A program made the position numbers and the translations under genes. DNA of 64,000 nt from Ruegeria halocynthiae (GTDB taxonomy: Bacteria; Pseudomonadota; Alphaproteobacteria; Rhodobacterales; Rhodobacteraceae), in NCBI RefSeq assembly GCF_900106805.1, contig NZ_FNNP01000001.1, forward strand, positions 186,001 to 250,000, read 5' to 3'. The notes under the pieces were generated by a model. The model saw nothing but the letters and a program-made list of their open reading frames with translations. It was not told the origin of the DNA and searched no databases. Shown here piece after piece: positions 45,630 through 54,517 of this stretch. The stretch's first letter is position 1. Each line of letters starts with the position of its first letter.

Positions 45630-48600
45630 ATGAGTTTTCCGGCGTTCATCGGTCGTTACGCGGTCGAGAAAGAAATCGCGAGCGGTGGGTTTGCGGCAGT
45701 TGTCCTCGCGCGGGATGACGAACTGGAAGTTCCGGTAACGCTCAAGATTCTCCATTCAAACCTCGCGGCCAATGAAAAGGTCATCACTCATTTCCTTGAG
45801 GAAGCACGACTGTTGCGACGCATTCGATCTCCGCGCGTTGTTTCCGTGCATGATGTGGGTCGATTGGAAGACGGGCGGCCCTATTTCGTTATGGACTACG
45901 CAGATCGGGGCACGTTGGCTGACCGACTAAAGCGTTTGGAGCCATCGGTATTGGCAAGGCGCGAGGGTGTGGAAATACTGATCGACGCGTTGGCTGATGG
46001 TTTGTCTGCGGTACACGATGCAAATGTCGTGCATCGGGACGTCAAACCCGCAAATGTGCTGTTGCAACGGGTCAAACGCTCCAAAGATGATGAAACAAAT
46101 AGCCCCTTCAGTGCATTGGTCGGGCTTGATGAACGGGTTTTTCTGGCTGATCTGGGGATAGCGAAGGATTTGGCAATTGGCGTAACCGGTGCAACCATGA
46201 TGGCCGGAACACCGCTTTATCAGGCTCCGGAGCAGGCTGAGCACGGCCAGCCCGTGACGCCGATGACTGACATATATTCAGCCAGCGCGCTGATGTGGCA
46301 TGTCCTGACGGGAAAGGCGCCGCCACCCTTCCACCGTATTACCGAGTATCTTACCGGATTGCCGGAAATGTGGCGCGACTGCATCGAACACGGGATGGCC
46401 CTGGATCCACAGGCACGGTTTCTGGATATGATGTCCTGGCGCAGTGCAATGAACGACGCGCTGGATCGCGACCGGCGCGAGGCCGCGTCTGAGGCAGTAA
46501 CACAAATATCCGAAAGCCGGGTGGAATGCCCCTACAAAGGGCTTGCTGCGTTCCAGCCAGAAGATTCCAATTACTTCTTTGGTCGTGAAGATCTGGTCGA
46601 GGAACTTGTACACCGGCTCCAGCAAAGTCGGATACTGGTTCTGGGCGGATCATCCGGCAGTGGCAAATCGTCAGTTTTGCGGGCAGGGCTGCTGCCTGCT
46701 GTGGCGGCGAATGCGATATCCGGAAGCGAGAACTGGCGCGTTTGTGTTTTCACCCCGGGTCGCGACCCGATGACCGATCTGTACTTTCAGCTCATTGGTG
46801 ACAATTCTCACCTTACGGCTCAGGTGTCCCTAGACGACTTCATCGGCTACCCAAGCGCAGCACGCCGCCTTGCAACCGCCAATGACGGAGAGTTGCTGAT
46901 ATGTATCGATCAGTTTGAAGAGCTGTTTACCTTGGTCAGACAGGAACGCAGGAGCAAGTTCATCGAGGCCTTGTCTGCGATGACTGATCCTGCGGACAGC
47001 CGTGTTCGTATTGTACTGACGATCAGGGCGGATTTTTACGCGTCCTGTGCCGAGATTCCCTGGCTCGCCGACCGTATCTCGGAGAATCAGTTTCTGGTCG
47101 GACCAATGACACGACCCGAGCTTCGCCGTGCAATCAGCGAACCCGCACATGCCGCCGGGCTGCATATGGACCGATCACTGATCGACGCGATTGTCGATGA
47201 AGCCGGGCGCGAGGCGGGTTCACTTCCGCTGGTGGCGCACTCCCTTTACGAAACATGGAGCCGACGCAAAGGTGCGGTCATGTCACTGGATGGCTATCGC
47301 CAATCAGGTGGTGTTGCGGGCGCCATCAGCCAGACTGCGGAGACGCTTTTCACAAACGGTTTCGACAAAGATCAACAGGACGCAACTCAACGGTTATTCC
47401 TACGTCTGGTGACACCTGGCGAGGGGACGCCTGATACGCGCCGACTGTTGCCGATAGATGAGGTCGAGCGTGACTCGGACCCTGATACGACGCAGCGTGT
47501 CGTCGAGGCTTTGACAGATGCGCGGCTTCTGACGCTGGACGACAAGAATGTCCAGATTACGCATGAAGCGCTTTTGCGGACCTGGCCGAGACTCAATTCC
47601 TGGATCGAAGGTAGCCGGGATGATTTACGTATGCGTCAGCGCATACAACATGATGCTGCAGAGTGGGACGGTGAGAGACGCGAACCTGACTTACTGTACC
47701 GGGGAACAAGGCTTTTGGCCGCCGAGGAGTGGTCGGAGAAAAATCAGAATGTTCTTGGTGCCTTGGAACGAGAATTTCTGGGAGAGGCACGGGAAGCGCG
47801 CAACAAGGCGCAAGCCGCTTCTAGTTTGCGCCGCCGCCGTCGTCGGCGGATCAACCAAACCGCTGTGGGTGCTCTTGCTTTGTTGGCCATTGGCGCAACA
47901 GTTTCTTCGCTTTTGGCAATTCGTGCCTCAAACCTTGCAGAGAGGAACCGACAGATCGCCGTGGTCGCAACTGCTGAAGCCAACGAAAGATTTGCAAGGG
48001 CGCTTGGTGCTGCGGCAAACGGGTTGTCCAAAACTGATCCGTTGCTTGCATTGTCCCTGAGTGCCGAAGCGATTGTTCGTGCTGAATCTGCTGGGTCCAC
48101 TTCAGAAGCACGATCTGCGATGATCATGGCGCGGCAAAAATTGGGTGAGGCGGGTTTGATCCCTCTGGGCAGTCCCTTCACGGTTGGTGACGCGCAGACC
48201 ATGGCCATCAATGCATCTGGTTCGAGAATTGCAGTCGGGTTACGCGATGGACGCATCGTCATTCACAGCACTGAATCCGGTGGTCCCGTTCTGACCGAAC
48301 TGGTTGGGCACGCAGGCGGAGTAAGAGATATCGACTTTTCACCTGGCGGTGAGCTTCTGGTCTCGGCTGCAACGGACGGGGATGTCCGACTGTGGACTGT
48401 TTCGCCGTCTGCGAATGGCCTCATCACCACGTTGTTTTCCGGGAATGATGTGGCATTTGGTGTGGCCTTCGATGCAACCGGCGCGCGCGTTGCCTCAGCT
48501 ACTGGAGACGGGACAGTGCGTCTTTGGGACGTTTCTAACGGGATGCAAATTGGAGAGCCTTTGGTAAAAATGCCGCTCGGGTTCAAGAGAGTTACGTTTT

Positions 48601-50048
48601 CTCCGGTTTCGGAGGGGCTGGTTGCGGGCAATGTCGATGGAGCGATATTCGGCTGGATGGATTCCACGGCCACGCAGGCCTTTGTACCGATACCGGGCGG
48701 GCCGCTTGGACCGGACCCGGATCACCTGTCGTTCAGCAACGACGGCAGTGAATTTGCGGTATCCCATACCAATGGAAAAGTCACCACAATAGGCTTTCCC
48801 AAAGGCAGTCCGATCATTGATCGCTTTTCTGGTGCTGCCCCCATTGTCGCGGCTATCTTTGCCGGGCCAGATAATCTTTTGGTCGGAGCCAGCGCAGACG
48901 GAACGTTGCGTTTGGAAGACGCAGACCTGGAACCGGTCGGGGATGTGGTACAGGCCCACAGCCAGCGAATTGTTGACTTGGGCGCAGCCAAACGAGCGCC
49001 CCTGCTGGCAACGTTGGGCCGGGATCAGCAAGTGCGATTGTGGCAGGTTGGAGCTGAATCGGGCGATAATGAAATCCTCAGGTTGCAGGATGGGGCAAAG
49101 GCGCTGGGGATTGCTTACAATCCGGATGGTAAATCAGTCGCCATTGGTGACAGTGACGGAAACATCTGGGTTTGGCGGCCAGGGTCAGCCATGAAGCCCA
49201 TGCTGTTAAACGGGCATGATAGCCAGGTTTGGGCCATCGCATTCTCTCACGATGGCAAAACAATGCTAACCGGTGATCGCGACGGTCACCTGATCGTATG
49301 GGACATGGATTCCATGCGGCAGAAACAACGACTCGATCTGGGTGGGGCACCGGTCTGGTCTTTGGTGCCAACCGACTCGGCCAAGTTTTATGCGGCGACA
49401 GGAAAGGGCATATTTCAGATCGATGTTTCCGATGCGGGAACGGTCAGAGTGTTTGATCCGCCCGACGTTCCCTTTAATCGAGCAGCCATCTCGAATGATG
49501 GAAGCAAGCTTGCAGCGGCTTCTGCGGACGGAAAGGTTTATATCTGGTCGGTCGAGGACGGACTGCTGGATAAAGTCATCGAGGCTGACGACAATTCCCT
49601 GTGGAGCGTTGCCTTCAGCACGGACGGCACACGTGTGGCGACGGCCTCAAGCGATGAGGTGGTGAAGATTTGGAACCTGGACAGCGGCAATGAGCTGGCT
49701 TCTTACGGAGGTCACAAGGGCGGCGCCACTGATGTGATCTATTTAGAGGATGAGGCGACGTTGGTTGCGATCGACAGATCGGGTGAACTGCATTGGTGGG
49801 ACACGGCCACCAACCGCAGGCTCGTGCCGGTCGAAAGGATACATGACGCCCCGAGCTGGCGAATAGCGCGGGCCCCTGATGGACGGTCTTTTGCGACTTC
49901 AAGCGAGCAGGGCGACATTCGGATCTGGAACAGTTTAAGCCTGCGGATCGCATGTACACTGGGCAGCCCTACTTTCGACAAAGAGCGTAGAATCCAATAT
50001 TTGGGCAGTGATGAACCAACGAATAGCTGTGATGCGTTGGCCAAATGA
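45630..50048 (+). CDS. Ser/Thr protein kinase - STAND NTPase - TM - WD40 fusion protein
   Basis: 1472 residues. Kinase domain (about 8-275): Gly-loop IASGGFAAVVLA, K39, H135-R-D137-V-K-P-A-N, D174-L-G176, APE at 199-201, all catalytic residues present. A novel-STAND type NTPase follows: PYKGLAAFQPEDSNYFFGRE near 301-320, Walker A GGSSGSGKSS at 339-348, Walker B LLICIDQFEELF with D427. A Arg-rich stretch then a TM helix near 745-765. The C-terminal about 620 residues form a WD40 propeller (many HDGKTMLTGDRDGHLIVWD-like units). Topology would put the propeller outside the membrane if the kinase is cytoplasmic. Probably a sensor-regulated kinase; function unknown. Confidence 0.92.
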   Translation: MSFPAFIGRYAVEKEIASGGFAAVVLARDDELEVPVTLKILHSNLAANEKVITHFLEEARLLRRIRSPRVVSVHDVGRLEDGRPYFVMDYADRGTLADRLKRLEPSVLARREGVEILIDALADGLSAVHDANVVHRDVKPANVLLQRVKRSKDDETNSPFSALVGLDERVFLADLGIAKDLAIGVTGATMMAGTPLYQAPEQAEHGQPVTPMTDIYSASALMWHVLTGKAPPPFHRITEYLTGLPEMWRDCIEHGMALDPQARFLDMMSWRSAMNDALDRDRREAASEAVTQISESRVECPYKGLAAFQPEDSNYFFGREDLVEELVHRLQQSRILVLGGSSGSGKSSVLRAGLLPAVAANAISGSENWRVCVFTPGRDPMTDLYFQLIGDNSHLTAQVSLDDFIGYPSAARRLATANDGELLICIDQFEELFTLVRQERRSKFIEALSAMTDPADSRVRIVLTIRADFYASCAEIPWLADRISENQFLVGPMTRPELRRAISEPAHAAGLHMDRSLIDAIVDEAGREAGSLPLVAHSLYETWSRRKGAVMSLDGYRQSGGVAGAISQTAETLFTNGFDKDQQDATQRLFLRLVTPGEGTPDTRRLLPIDEVERDSDPDTTQRVVEALTDARLLTLDDKNVQITHEALLRTWPRLNSWIEGSRDDLRMRQRIQHDAAEWDGERREPDLLYRGTRLLAAEEWSEKNQNVLGALEREFLGEAREARNKAQAASSLRRRRRRRINQTAVGALALLAIGATVSSLLAIRASNLAERNRQIAVVATAEANERFARALGAAANGLSKTDPLLALSLSAEAIVRAESAGSTSEARSAMIMARQKLGEAGLIPLGSPFTVGDAQTMAINASGSRIAVGLRDGRIVIHSTESGGPVLTELVGHAGGVRDIDFSPGGELLVSAATDGDVRLWTVSPSANGLITTLFSGNDVAFGVAFDATGARVASATGDGTVRLWDVSNGMQIGEPLVKMPLGFKRVTFSPVSEGLVAGNVDGAIFGWMDSTATQAFVPIPGGPLGPDPDHLSFSNDGSEFAVSHTNGKVTTIGFPKGSPIIDRFSGAAPIVAAIFAGPDNLLVGASADGTLRLEDADLEPVGDVVQAHSQRIVDLGAAKRAPLLATLGRDQQVRLWQVGAESGDNEILRLQDGAKALGIAYNPDGKSVAIGDSDGNIWVWRPGSAMKPMLLNGHDSQVWAIAFSHDGKTMLTGDRDGHLIVWDMDSMRQKQRLDLGGAPVWSLVPTDSAKFYAATGKGIFQIDVSDAGTVRVFDPPDVPFNRAAISNDGSKLAAASADGKVYIWSVEDGLLDKVIEADDNSLWSVAFSTDGTRVATASSDEVVKIWNLDSGNELASYGGHKGGATDVIYLEDEATLVAIDRSGELHWWDTATNRRLVPVERIHDAPSWRIARAPDGRSFATSSEQGDIRIWNSLSLRIACTLGSPTFDKERRIQYLGSDEPTNSCDALAK

Positions 50049-50073
50049 TCATACAGACAGGTCGTCTGTATGA
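50049..50073 (+). other. Perfect 10-bp inverted repeat behind the kinase gene
   Basis: TCATACAGAC (50049-50058) and GTCTGTATGA (50064-50073) flank a 5-nt loop and begin immediately after the stop codon. No T run follows on either strand, so it is either an atypical terminator or an island-edge palindrome. Confidence 0.5.
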
Positions 50074-50146
50074 ACCTTTCGTCATCGCAAAAGCGAGTCC
50101 GGACCGCCAAGCTTTTGCGTTGCTTAGACTAAGACGGTGCTTAACT

Positions 50147-51052
50147 TTATGGTCGGTTCACGACGAAATCAGGCATGATCCCTGCTTGTGTGATTGCTGT
50201 TTTGGCATCTTGCCCTGCAAAAAAGCCGTAGCCAGAAATCAATGCCGAGGCGATCCCGGCAGCATGTGCGCCTAGAATGTCGGTGTGCAGGCTGTCGCCG
50301 ACCATCAGCACGCGTGACTTGTCGATCTGGCCGAGCCGCTCAAAGACCAGATCAAAGATATTACCGAAGGGCTTTCCAAAGAAAGACGGGGTCACTCCGG
50401 TTCGATCCGCAAGGCGGTGGGCGAAGAGGCCGGGCTCGGTTGAAAAGCCGTACTCGCGCGGTGCAACAATGTCGGGATTTCCGACCAGTACCGGGCGGGG
50501 ACGTCTGAGCAGGGCGGCTTCCAGCAAGGCCTGACGCGCCTCGGACCAGGTTGCAGCGCTGATCAGCAAAAAACCATCTGTCGAGGCATAGGGCGCAGGA
50601 TCTTCCTCTAGATAGGTCAGGTTCATTCCTTCCAGATCGCGAAGACCTTTGCTGGGGTTCGACATCAGGCCCCAGTGCAGATCGCGATGGTCGTTCAGGC
50701 CTGCCAGCAGTGTCGCGCGGCTGGTAATGATATCCTCCGGCGCAAAGTCATAGCCGAGCCTCGTGTATTTCTCGACAAGCGCCGCATGAGGGAAGCCTGC
50801 TGCATTTGAAACGACCAGAACACGTTTGCCCATGGCCTTAAGCGTCTCGATCCGTTCGGCTGTGCCCGGTATGGCTGTTTCGCCAATGTTGAGCACCCCG
50901 AAGGCGTCGAGGAGGAAGACATCGAAACCTTCGGCAACATCCTCAAGCGTGTCAACCTGACGGTACATTCGATCCACCGGTTCGGGTGCAGGAAGGCGAT
51001 GACGAACCGCCTCATACGCATCGAATGCCTCCTGGGCAGAGATTTGGGTCAA
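50147..51052 (-). CDS. HAD-IIA family phosphatase (NagD-like, TIGR01459 type)
   Basis: About 301 residues. HAD motif I is FLLDAFGVLNIGE (nucleophile Asp followed by an AFG instead of DxD), SNAAGFPHAALVEKYTRLGY is motif II, and LMVGDSLHTDILGAHAAGI near the C-terminus is motif IV; the C2 cap lies between. NagD-like enzymes hydrolyse small phosphoesters. Start is set at TTG 51052, which overlaps the phnE stop (TTGA); an ATG at 51085 would overlap phnE by 37 nt. It is the last gene of the deoR-phnDCEE operon. Confidence 0.85.
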   Translation of the reverse strand: MTQISAQEAFDAYEAVRHRLPAPEPVDRMYRQVDTLEDVAEGFDVFLLDAFGVLNIGETAIPGTAERIETLKAMGKRVLVVSNAAGFPHAALVEKYTRLGYDFAPEDIITSRATLLAGLNDHRDLHWGLMSNPSKGLRDLEGMNLTYLEEDPAPYASTDGFLLISAATWSEARQALLEAALLRRPRPVLVGNPDIVAPREYGFSTEPGLFAHRLADRTGVTPSFFGKPFGNIFDLVFERLGQIDKSRVLMVGDSLHTDILGAHAAGIASALISGYGFFAGQDAKTAITQAGIMPDFVVNRP

Positions 51053-51864
51053 ATAATCGCACCTCTGACCTTGGCTGAAACCCATTCGCTGATCATGACT
51101 GCAGCAAGGATCACAATCAGGATCAGACTAACTTGCGGCCACGCAAGAACGTTGAGCGATGCCGACAGCTGAAGCCCGATGCCCCCTGCGCCTACAAGCC
51201 CCAAAACCGTAGACTCGCGAATGTTGATATCCCAGCGGAACACCGCGATACCTGCAAAGGCGGGTAGGATTTGCGGCACAATTCCGTACGCCATGATCTG
51301 CCAGCGGGATGCGCCGGTGGCGGTGATCGCTTCGACCTGAGTGTGATCGATTTCTTCAATGGCCTCATAGAGAAGCTTGGCGCAGAAACCGATCGAACGG
51401 ATGGCGATGGCGATGACGCCTGCAAACACTCCGGGGCCGATGATCGCAATTAACAGCAGCGCCCAGATCAACGAATTGATCGAGCGGGTCGAAACGATGA
51501 TCAACAGCGCGATAGGGCGGATGAACAGGGCCGATGGCGTGGTGTTTCGCGCCGCCAGAAAGGCGACAGGCACTGCCAGGAACAGCGCGATGATTGTGCC
51601 AAGCGTCGCAATGTTCAGCGTGTCCCAGATCGGGCGTCCCAGCTGAGTGATGTAATCCCATTTCGGTGGTGTCGCCCGGGTCCAGATATCGTTGGCGATG
51701 CGGGGTGCATCCCAGACGAAGAACCATGTCGTGGACGCTGAGATGATTTGCCAGCAGTAGACAAAGACTGCCACACCCAACAGCCAGCCGAACCAGCGTA
51801 CCAGGCTTTGACCGGTCGTGCGCCTGCGCCAGATTTGCGCATCTTCATGTTCTAGTACCGGCAT
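51049..51864 (-). CDS. phnE: Phosphonate-type ABC transporter permease (second PhnE)
   Basis: 271 residues with about six TM helices. Family hallmarks: FLAVPVAFLAARNTTPS near 85-101, and the EAA-like loop ALYEAIEEIDHTQVEAITATGASRWQIMAYGIVPQILP with [17 protein letters not shown] near 205-230. It pairs with the upstream phnE. Its start codon overlaps the last base of that gene's stop. Specificity is set by PhnD and may be any phosphonate, phosphite or phosphoester. Confidence 0.92.
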   Translation of the reverse strand: MPVLEHEDAQIWRRRTTGQSLVRWFGWLLGVAVFVYCWQIISASTTWFFVWDAPRIANDIWTRATPPKWDYITQLGRPIWDTLNIATLGTIIALFLAVPVAFLAARNTTPSALFIRPIALLIIVSTRSINSLIWALLLIAIIGPGVFAGVIAIAIRSIGFCAKLLYEAIEEIDHTQVEAITATGASRWQIMAYGIVPQILPAFAGIAVFRWDINIRESTVLGLVGAGGIGLQLSASLNVLAWPQVSLILIVILAAVMISEWVSAKVRGAII

Positions 51865-52679
51865 TACTGGACCCTCGCGCGAATGATACCCGAGAGGTAT
51901 TCGAGCACCATGACAATCCCGATGATCAGGATCAGAATGGCGGCTGCGGTATCGTACTCATAACGATCAAACGCCGTGTTCAGCGTCGCACCAATGCCGC
52001 CGGCCCCGACAAGCCCGAGAATTGCACTTTCACGAAAGTTGATGTCGATCCTGTACATCGACAGCCCGACCAGCCGCGGCATGACCTGTGGCTGCACGCC
52101 ATAATTGATCCACTGCATCCAGCGCGCACCTGAGGCCTTGATCGCCTCGGCCTGCACTTTGTCCATGGCCTCGATATCCTCAGCCAGAAGCTTGGACAGG
52201 AAACCGATGGTGGCGAAAGAAAGGGTCAGGAAGCCCGCCAGAGGCCCAAAGCCAAATATGGCCACCAGAAGAATGGCAACGATGATCTCTTGCAATGCAC
52301 GGCTGATTGCGACGATTCCGCGGCAGATCACATAGACCGGAAGAGGCGCAATATTGCGCGCAGCGCCGAGTCCGATCGGGATCGATATCAGGATGCCTAC
52401 GACCGAGGACGCGACCGTCATCACTATACTCTCTAGAAGGCCGCTCCAGATATCGCTCCAGCGCGATATGAAATCCGGGCTGGTAAACGCAAGCACAAAG
52501 GCCCAGCCCCGATCCAGACCTTCGTAAACCCGGCTCCAATTCACCTCAATGGTCATGAAGGCAGCGATCAGATACGCAACGAAGCCGCCAATCAGAGTCC
52601 AGCGGAGCATGGAGTTTTTGACAAAGGCAGGTTTGCGCCAGCCTTTGCCCAGCATGTCATCAAGTTCGAGGTGGCTCAT
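51864..52679 (-). CDS. phnE: Phosphonate-type ABC transporter permease (first PhnE)
   Basis: 271 residues, about six TM segments. [20 protein letters not shown] near 96-115 and the loop [36 protein letters not shown], then [20 protein letters not shown], give PhnE family identity. Similar in length and architecture to the next gene, hence a heterodimer. ATGA overlap with phnC upstream. Confidence 0.92.
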   Translation of the reverse strand: MSHLELDDMLGKGWRKPAFVKNSMLRWTLIGGFVAYLIAAFMTIEVNWSRVYEGLDRGWAFVLAFTSPDFISRWSDIWSGLLESIVMTVASSVVGILISIPIGLGAARNIAPLPVYVICRGIVAISRALQEIIVAILLVAIFGFGPLAGFLTLSFATIGFLSKLLAEDIEAMDKVQAEAIKASGARWMQWINYGVQPQVMPRLVGLSMYRIDINFRESAILGLVGAGGIGATLNTAFDRYEYDTAAAILILIIGIVMVLEYLSGIIRARVQ

Positions 52680-53470
52680 TCTGCGGCCTCGATCTCTTCG
52701 TCTTCGTCCACTTTCTCGATGGTTGCTTCCCAGTCTTCCTCACCGTAGATTTCGGTCAGCTTGTCAGGGGTCAGACCGGTGGGCAGGCCGTCATAGACGA
52801 TCTCGCCAAAGCGAAGACCTACGACGCGTGGCACGAACATTTGTGCCAGCGCCACGTCATGAATGTTGATAATCGCAGCCAATCCGCGTTCCAGACATAG
52901 CTCGGTGATCAGCCGCATGATCTGACGACTGGTTTTCGGGTCTAGCGAGGCCGTCGGTTCATCGACCAGCAAAAGCTTGGGGTTTTGGATCAGTGCGCGG
53001 CAGATGCCGACCCGCTGGCGCTGACCGCCAGACAGCTCATCCGCGCGTTTGTCGGCCATATGCAGCAGCCCCACGCGATCAAGCAGGCGGAAAGCTTCAT
53101 CCACGTCAGATTGTGGATACCGCCGCAGGAAACTGCGCCAGAACCCGACATATCCCAACCGCCCTGACAGTACGTTTTCCATAACTGTCAGGCGTTCGAC
53201 CAGCGCGTATTCCTGAAAGATCATCCCCATCTCACGCCGCGCTTTCCGCAGTGCGCCCGAACCGAGCTTGACCAGATTCACATCTTCCAGAAGAACCTCG
53301 CCGCTTGTGGGTTCAACCAAACGGTTTATGCACCGGATCAACGTTGATTTCCCCGCGCCGGATGGTCCGATCAGCGCCAGAACCTGACCTTTGGGTACAT
53401 CAAGATCAATCGCCTTCAGGGCTTGATCTCCGGTTTTATAAGTCTTTGTAAGCTTTTGAAGCCGCAGCAT
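52676..53470 (-). CDS. phnC: Phosphonate-type ABC transporter ATPase
   Basis: 264 residues. Walker [18 protein letters not shown] near 35-51; signature [36 protein letters not shown] near 145-180; [25 protein letters not shown] is the PhnC-type Q-loop region. Acidic C-terminal tail. Downstream of phnD, separated by a 59-bp gap holding a UUCG-capped hairpin. Confidence 0.94.
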   Translation of the reverse strand: MLRLQKLTKTYKTGDQALKAIDLDVPKGQVLALIGPSGAGKSTLIRCINRLVEPTSGEVLLEDVNLVKLGSGALRKARREMGMIFQEYALVERLTVMENVLSGRLGYVGFWRSFLRRYPQSDVDEAFRLLDRVGLLHMADKRADELSGGQRQRVGICRALIQNPKLLLVDEPTASLDPKTSRQIMRLITELCLERGLAAIINIHDVALAQMFVPRVVGLRFGEIVYDGLPTGLTPDKLTEIYGEEDWEATIEKVDEDEEIEAAE

Positions 53471-53494
53471 TTAATACCCCTGATTAGGGTGGTA

Positions 53495-53514
53495 ACGGGC
53501 CCCGAAGGGCCCGT
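53495..53514 (-). other. UUCG-capped hairpin between phnD and phnC
   Basis: On the minus-strand transcript an 8-bp perfect stem, ACGGGCCC / GGGCCCGT, is closed by a TTCG loop with a C-G closing pair, i.e. the extra-stable cUUCGg tetraloop. It starts 15 nt after the phnD stop and lacks a T tract. It probably blocks 3' decay and raises binding-protein over ATPase/permease levels. Confidence 0.7.
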
Positions 53515-53529
53515 CGATTGAGTGATGGA

Positions 53530-54504
53530 TTATTGGCAAGCGTAGGAAACGCCGTTGGCTGCGTCGATCTTTCGGATCACATCCCAGAATTCCTGATATG
53601 TCATCTCAAGGAACTGACCTTCATTCGACTTCGAGAACTCGGCCTCAAGCGTTGTGCCATCCCAATCGAAGCTGAAGAATGCATTGCGGATCTTTTCCTC
53701 CAACTCGGGCTTCAGGTTGTAAACCGTGCCAAAGCCAGTGGTCGGGAAAGTCTGCGACTTGTAGATTGTGATTACATCGTCTTCGTTGATCACATCGCGC
53801 AGGATCATTCGTGACTTGACCGAGTTTGCGATCGAGGCCGCCAGGTAGTCCTTGTTGGCCACACCCAGGATCGAATTGTCGTGCTTGCCGGAATAGACAG
53901 GTTCGAAATCGCGCTCAGGCAGCAGATCAAAGTCGCTTTTTAGAATGGCCGACGGTGCTTTGAAACCCGAATTTGAGGTGGGCGAGGTAAAGGCCAGTTG
54001 CTTGCCTTTGATGTCTTCGACTTTTTCGATACCCGAATCCGGATAGGTGATGATCTCCATCTCATACCCGAAGTTGCCATCTTTTGAGGCCATGATCGTG
54101 AAGGGGCGGAACCCGGCGCAGTTCACCGCCAGAGGGTTCGAACCGGTGTTGAAACCCGCGATGTGCAAGCGTCCCGAACGCATCGCCTCGATCTGGGCGG
54201 CGTTATTTTGAACCGGGAAAAAGACAACATCCTTGCCGGTTTCGGCTTTCAGATGCTCAAGAAAATCCGACCATGCGGTTTTGTAAACGGCGGGGTCTTC
54301 GACCGGTGTATAGGCGAAGATCAACGTATCTGGGTCGATCTGTTCGGAAGGATCGGTGGGGATATCCGCGATCAGATCGCCGTCGGCGTCACAAAACCGC
54401 GCGTCCAGATCACCGCGCGGACAATCCTGTGCAGATGCTGTTCCGGACAGCGACATAAGGGCGATCGCAGAAGCCCTGATCAATGGTTTGATGTCGAATT
54501 TCAT
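53530..54504 (-). CDS. phnD: Phosphate/phosphonate-type ABC transporter substrate-binding protein
   Basis: 324 residues, signal peptide MKFDIKPLIRASAIALMSLS with cleavage after SAQ (about 26). The mature N-terminus has a short Cys-flanked stretch C28...C38 with DADGDLIAD (39-47) ahead of the core; the core has DPDTLIFAYTPVEDPAVYKTAWSDFLEHL, FPVQNNAAQIEAMRSGRLHIAGFNTG and TSPTSNSGFKAPSAIL (phosphonate-site Ser/Thr loop). PhnD family, but substrate undefined. First transport gene, 13 nt after deoR. Confidence 0.92.
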   Translation of the reverse strand: MKFDIKPLIRASAIALMSLSGTASAQDCPRGDLDARFCDADGDLIADIPTDPSEQIDPDTLIFAYTPVEDPAVYKTAWSDFLEHLKAETGKDVVFFPVQNNAAQIEAMRSGRLHIAGFNTGSNPLAVNCAGFRPFTIMASKDGNFGYEMEIITYPDSGIEKVEDIKGKQLAFTSPTSNSGFKAPSAILKSDFDLLPERDFEPVYSGKHDNSILGVANKDYLAASIANSVKSRMILRDVINEDDVITIYKSQTFPTTGFGTVYNLKPELEEKIRNAFFSFDWDGTTLEAEFSKSNEGQFLEMTYQEFWDVIRKIDAANGVSYACQ

Positions 54505-54517
54505 TTCTTCCTCCCAG

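Noticed and set aside
50147-54504. C-P lyase phosphonate operon
   Set aside because: Only the transporter, a HAD phosphatase and a DeoR gene are present; no phnG-M or phnW/X genes in the window.
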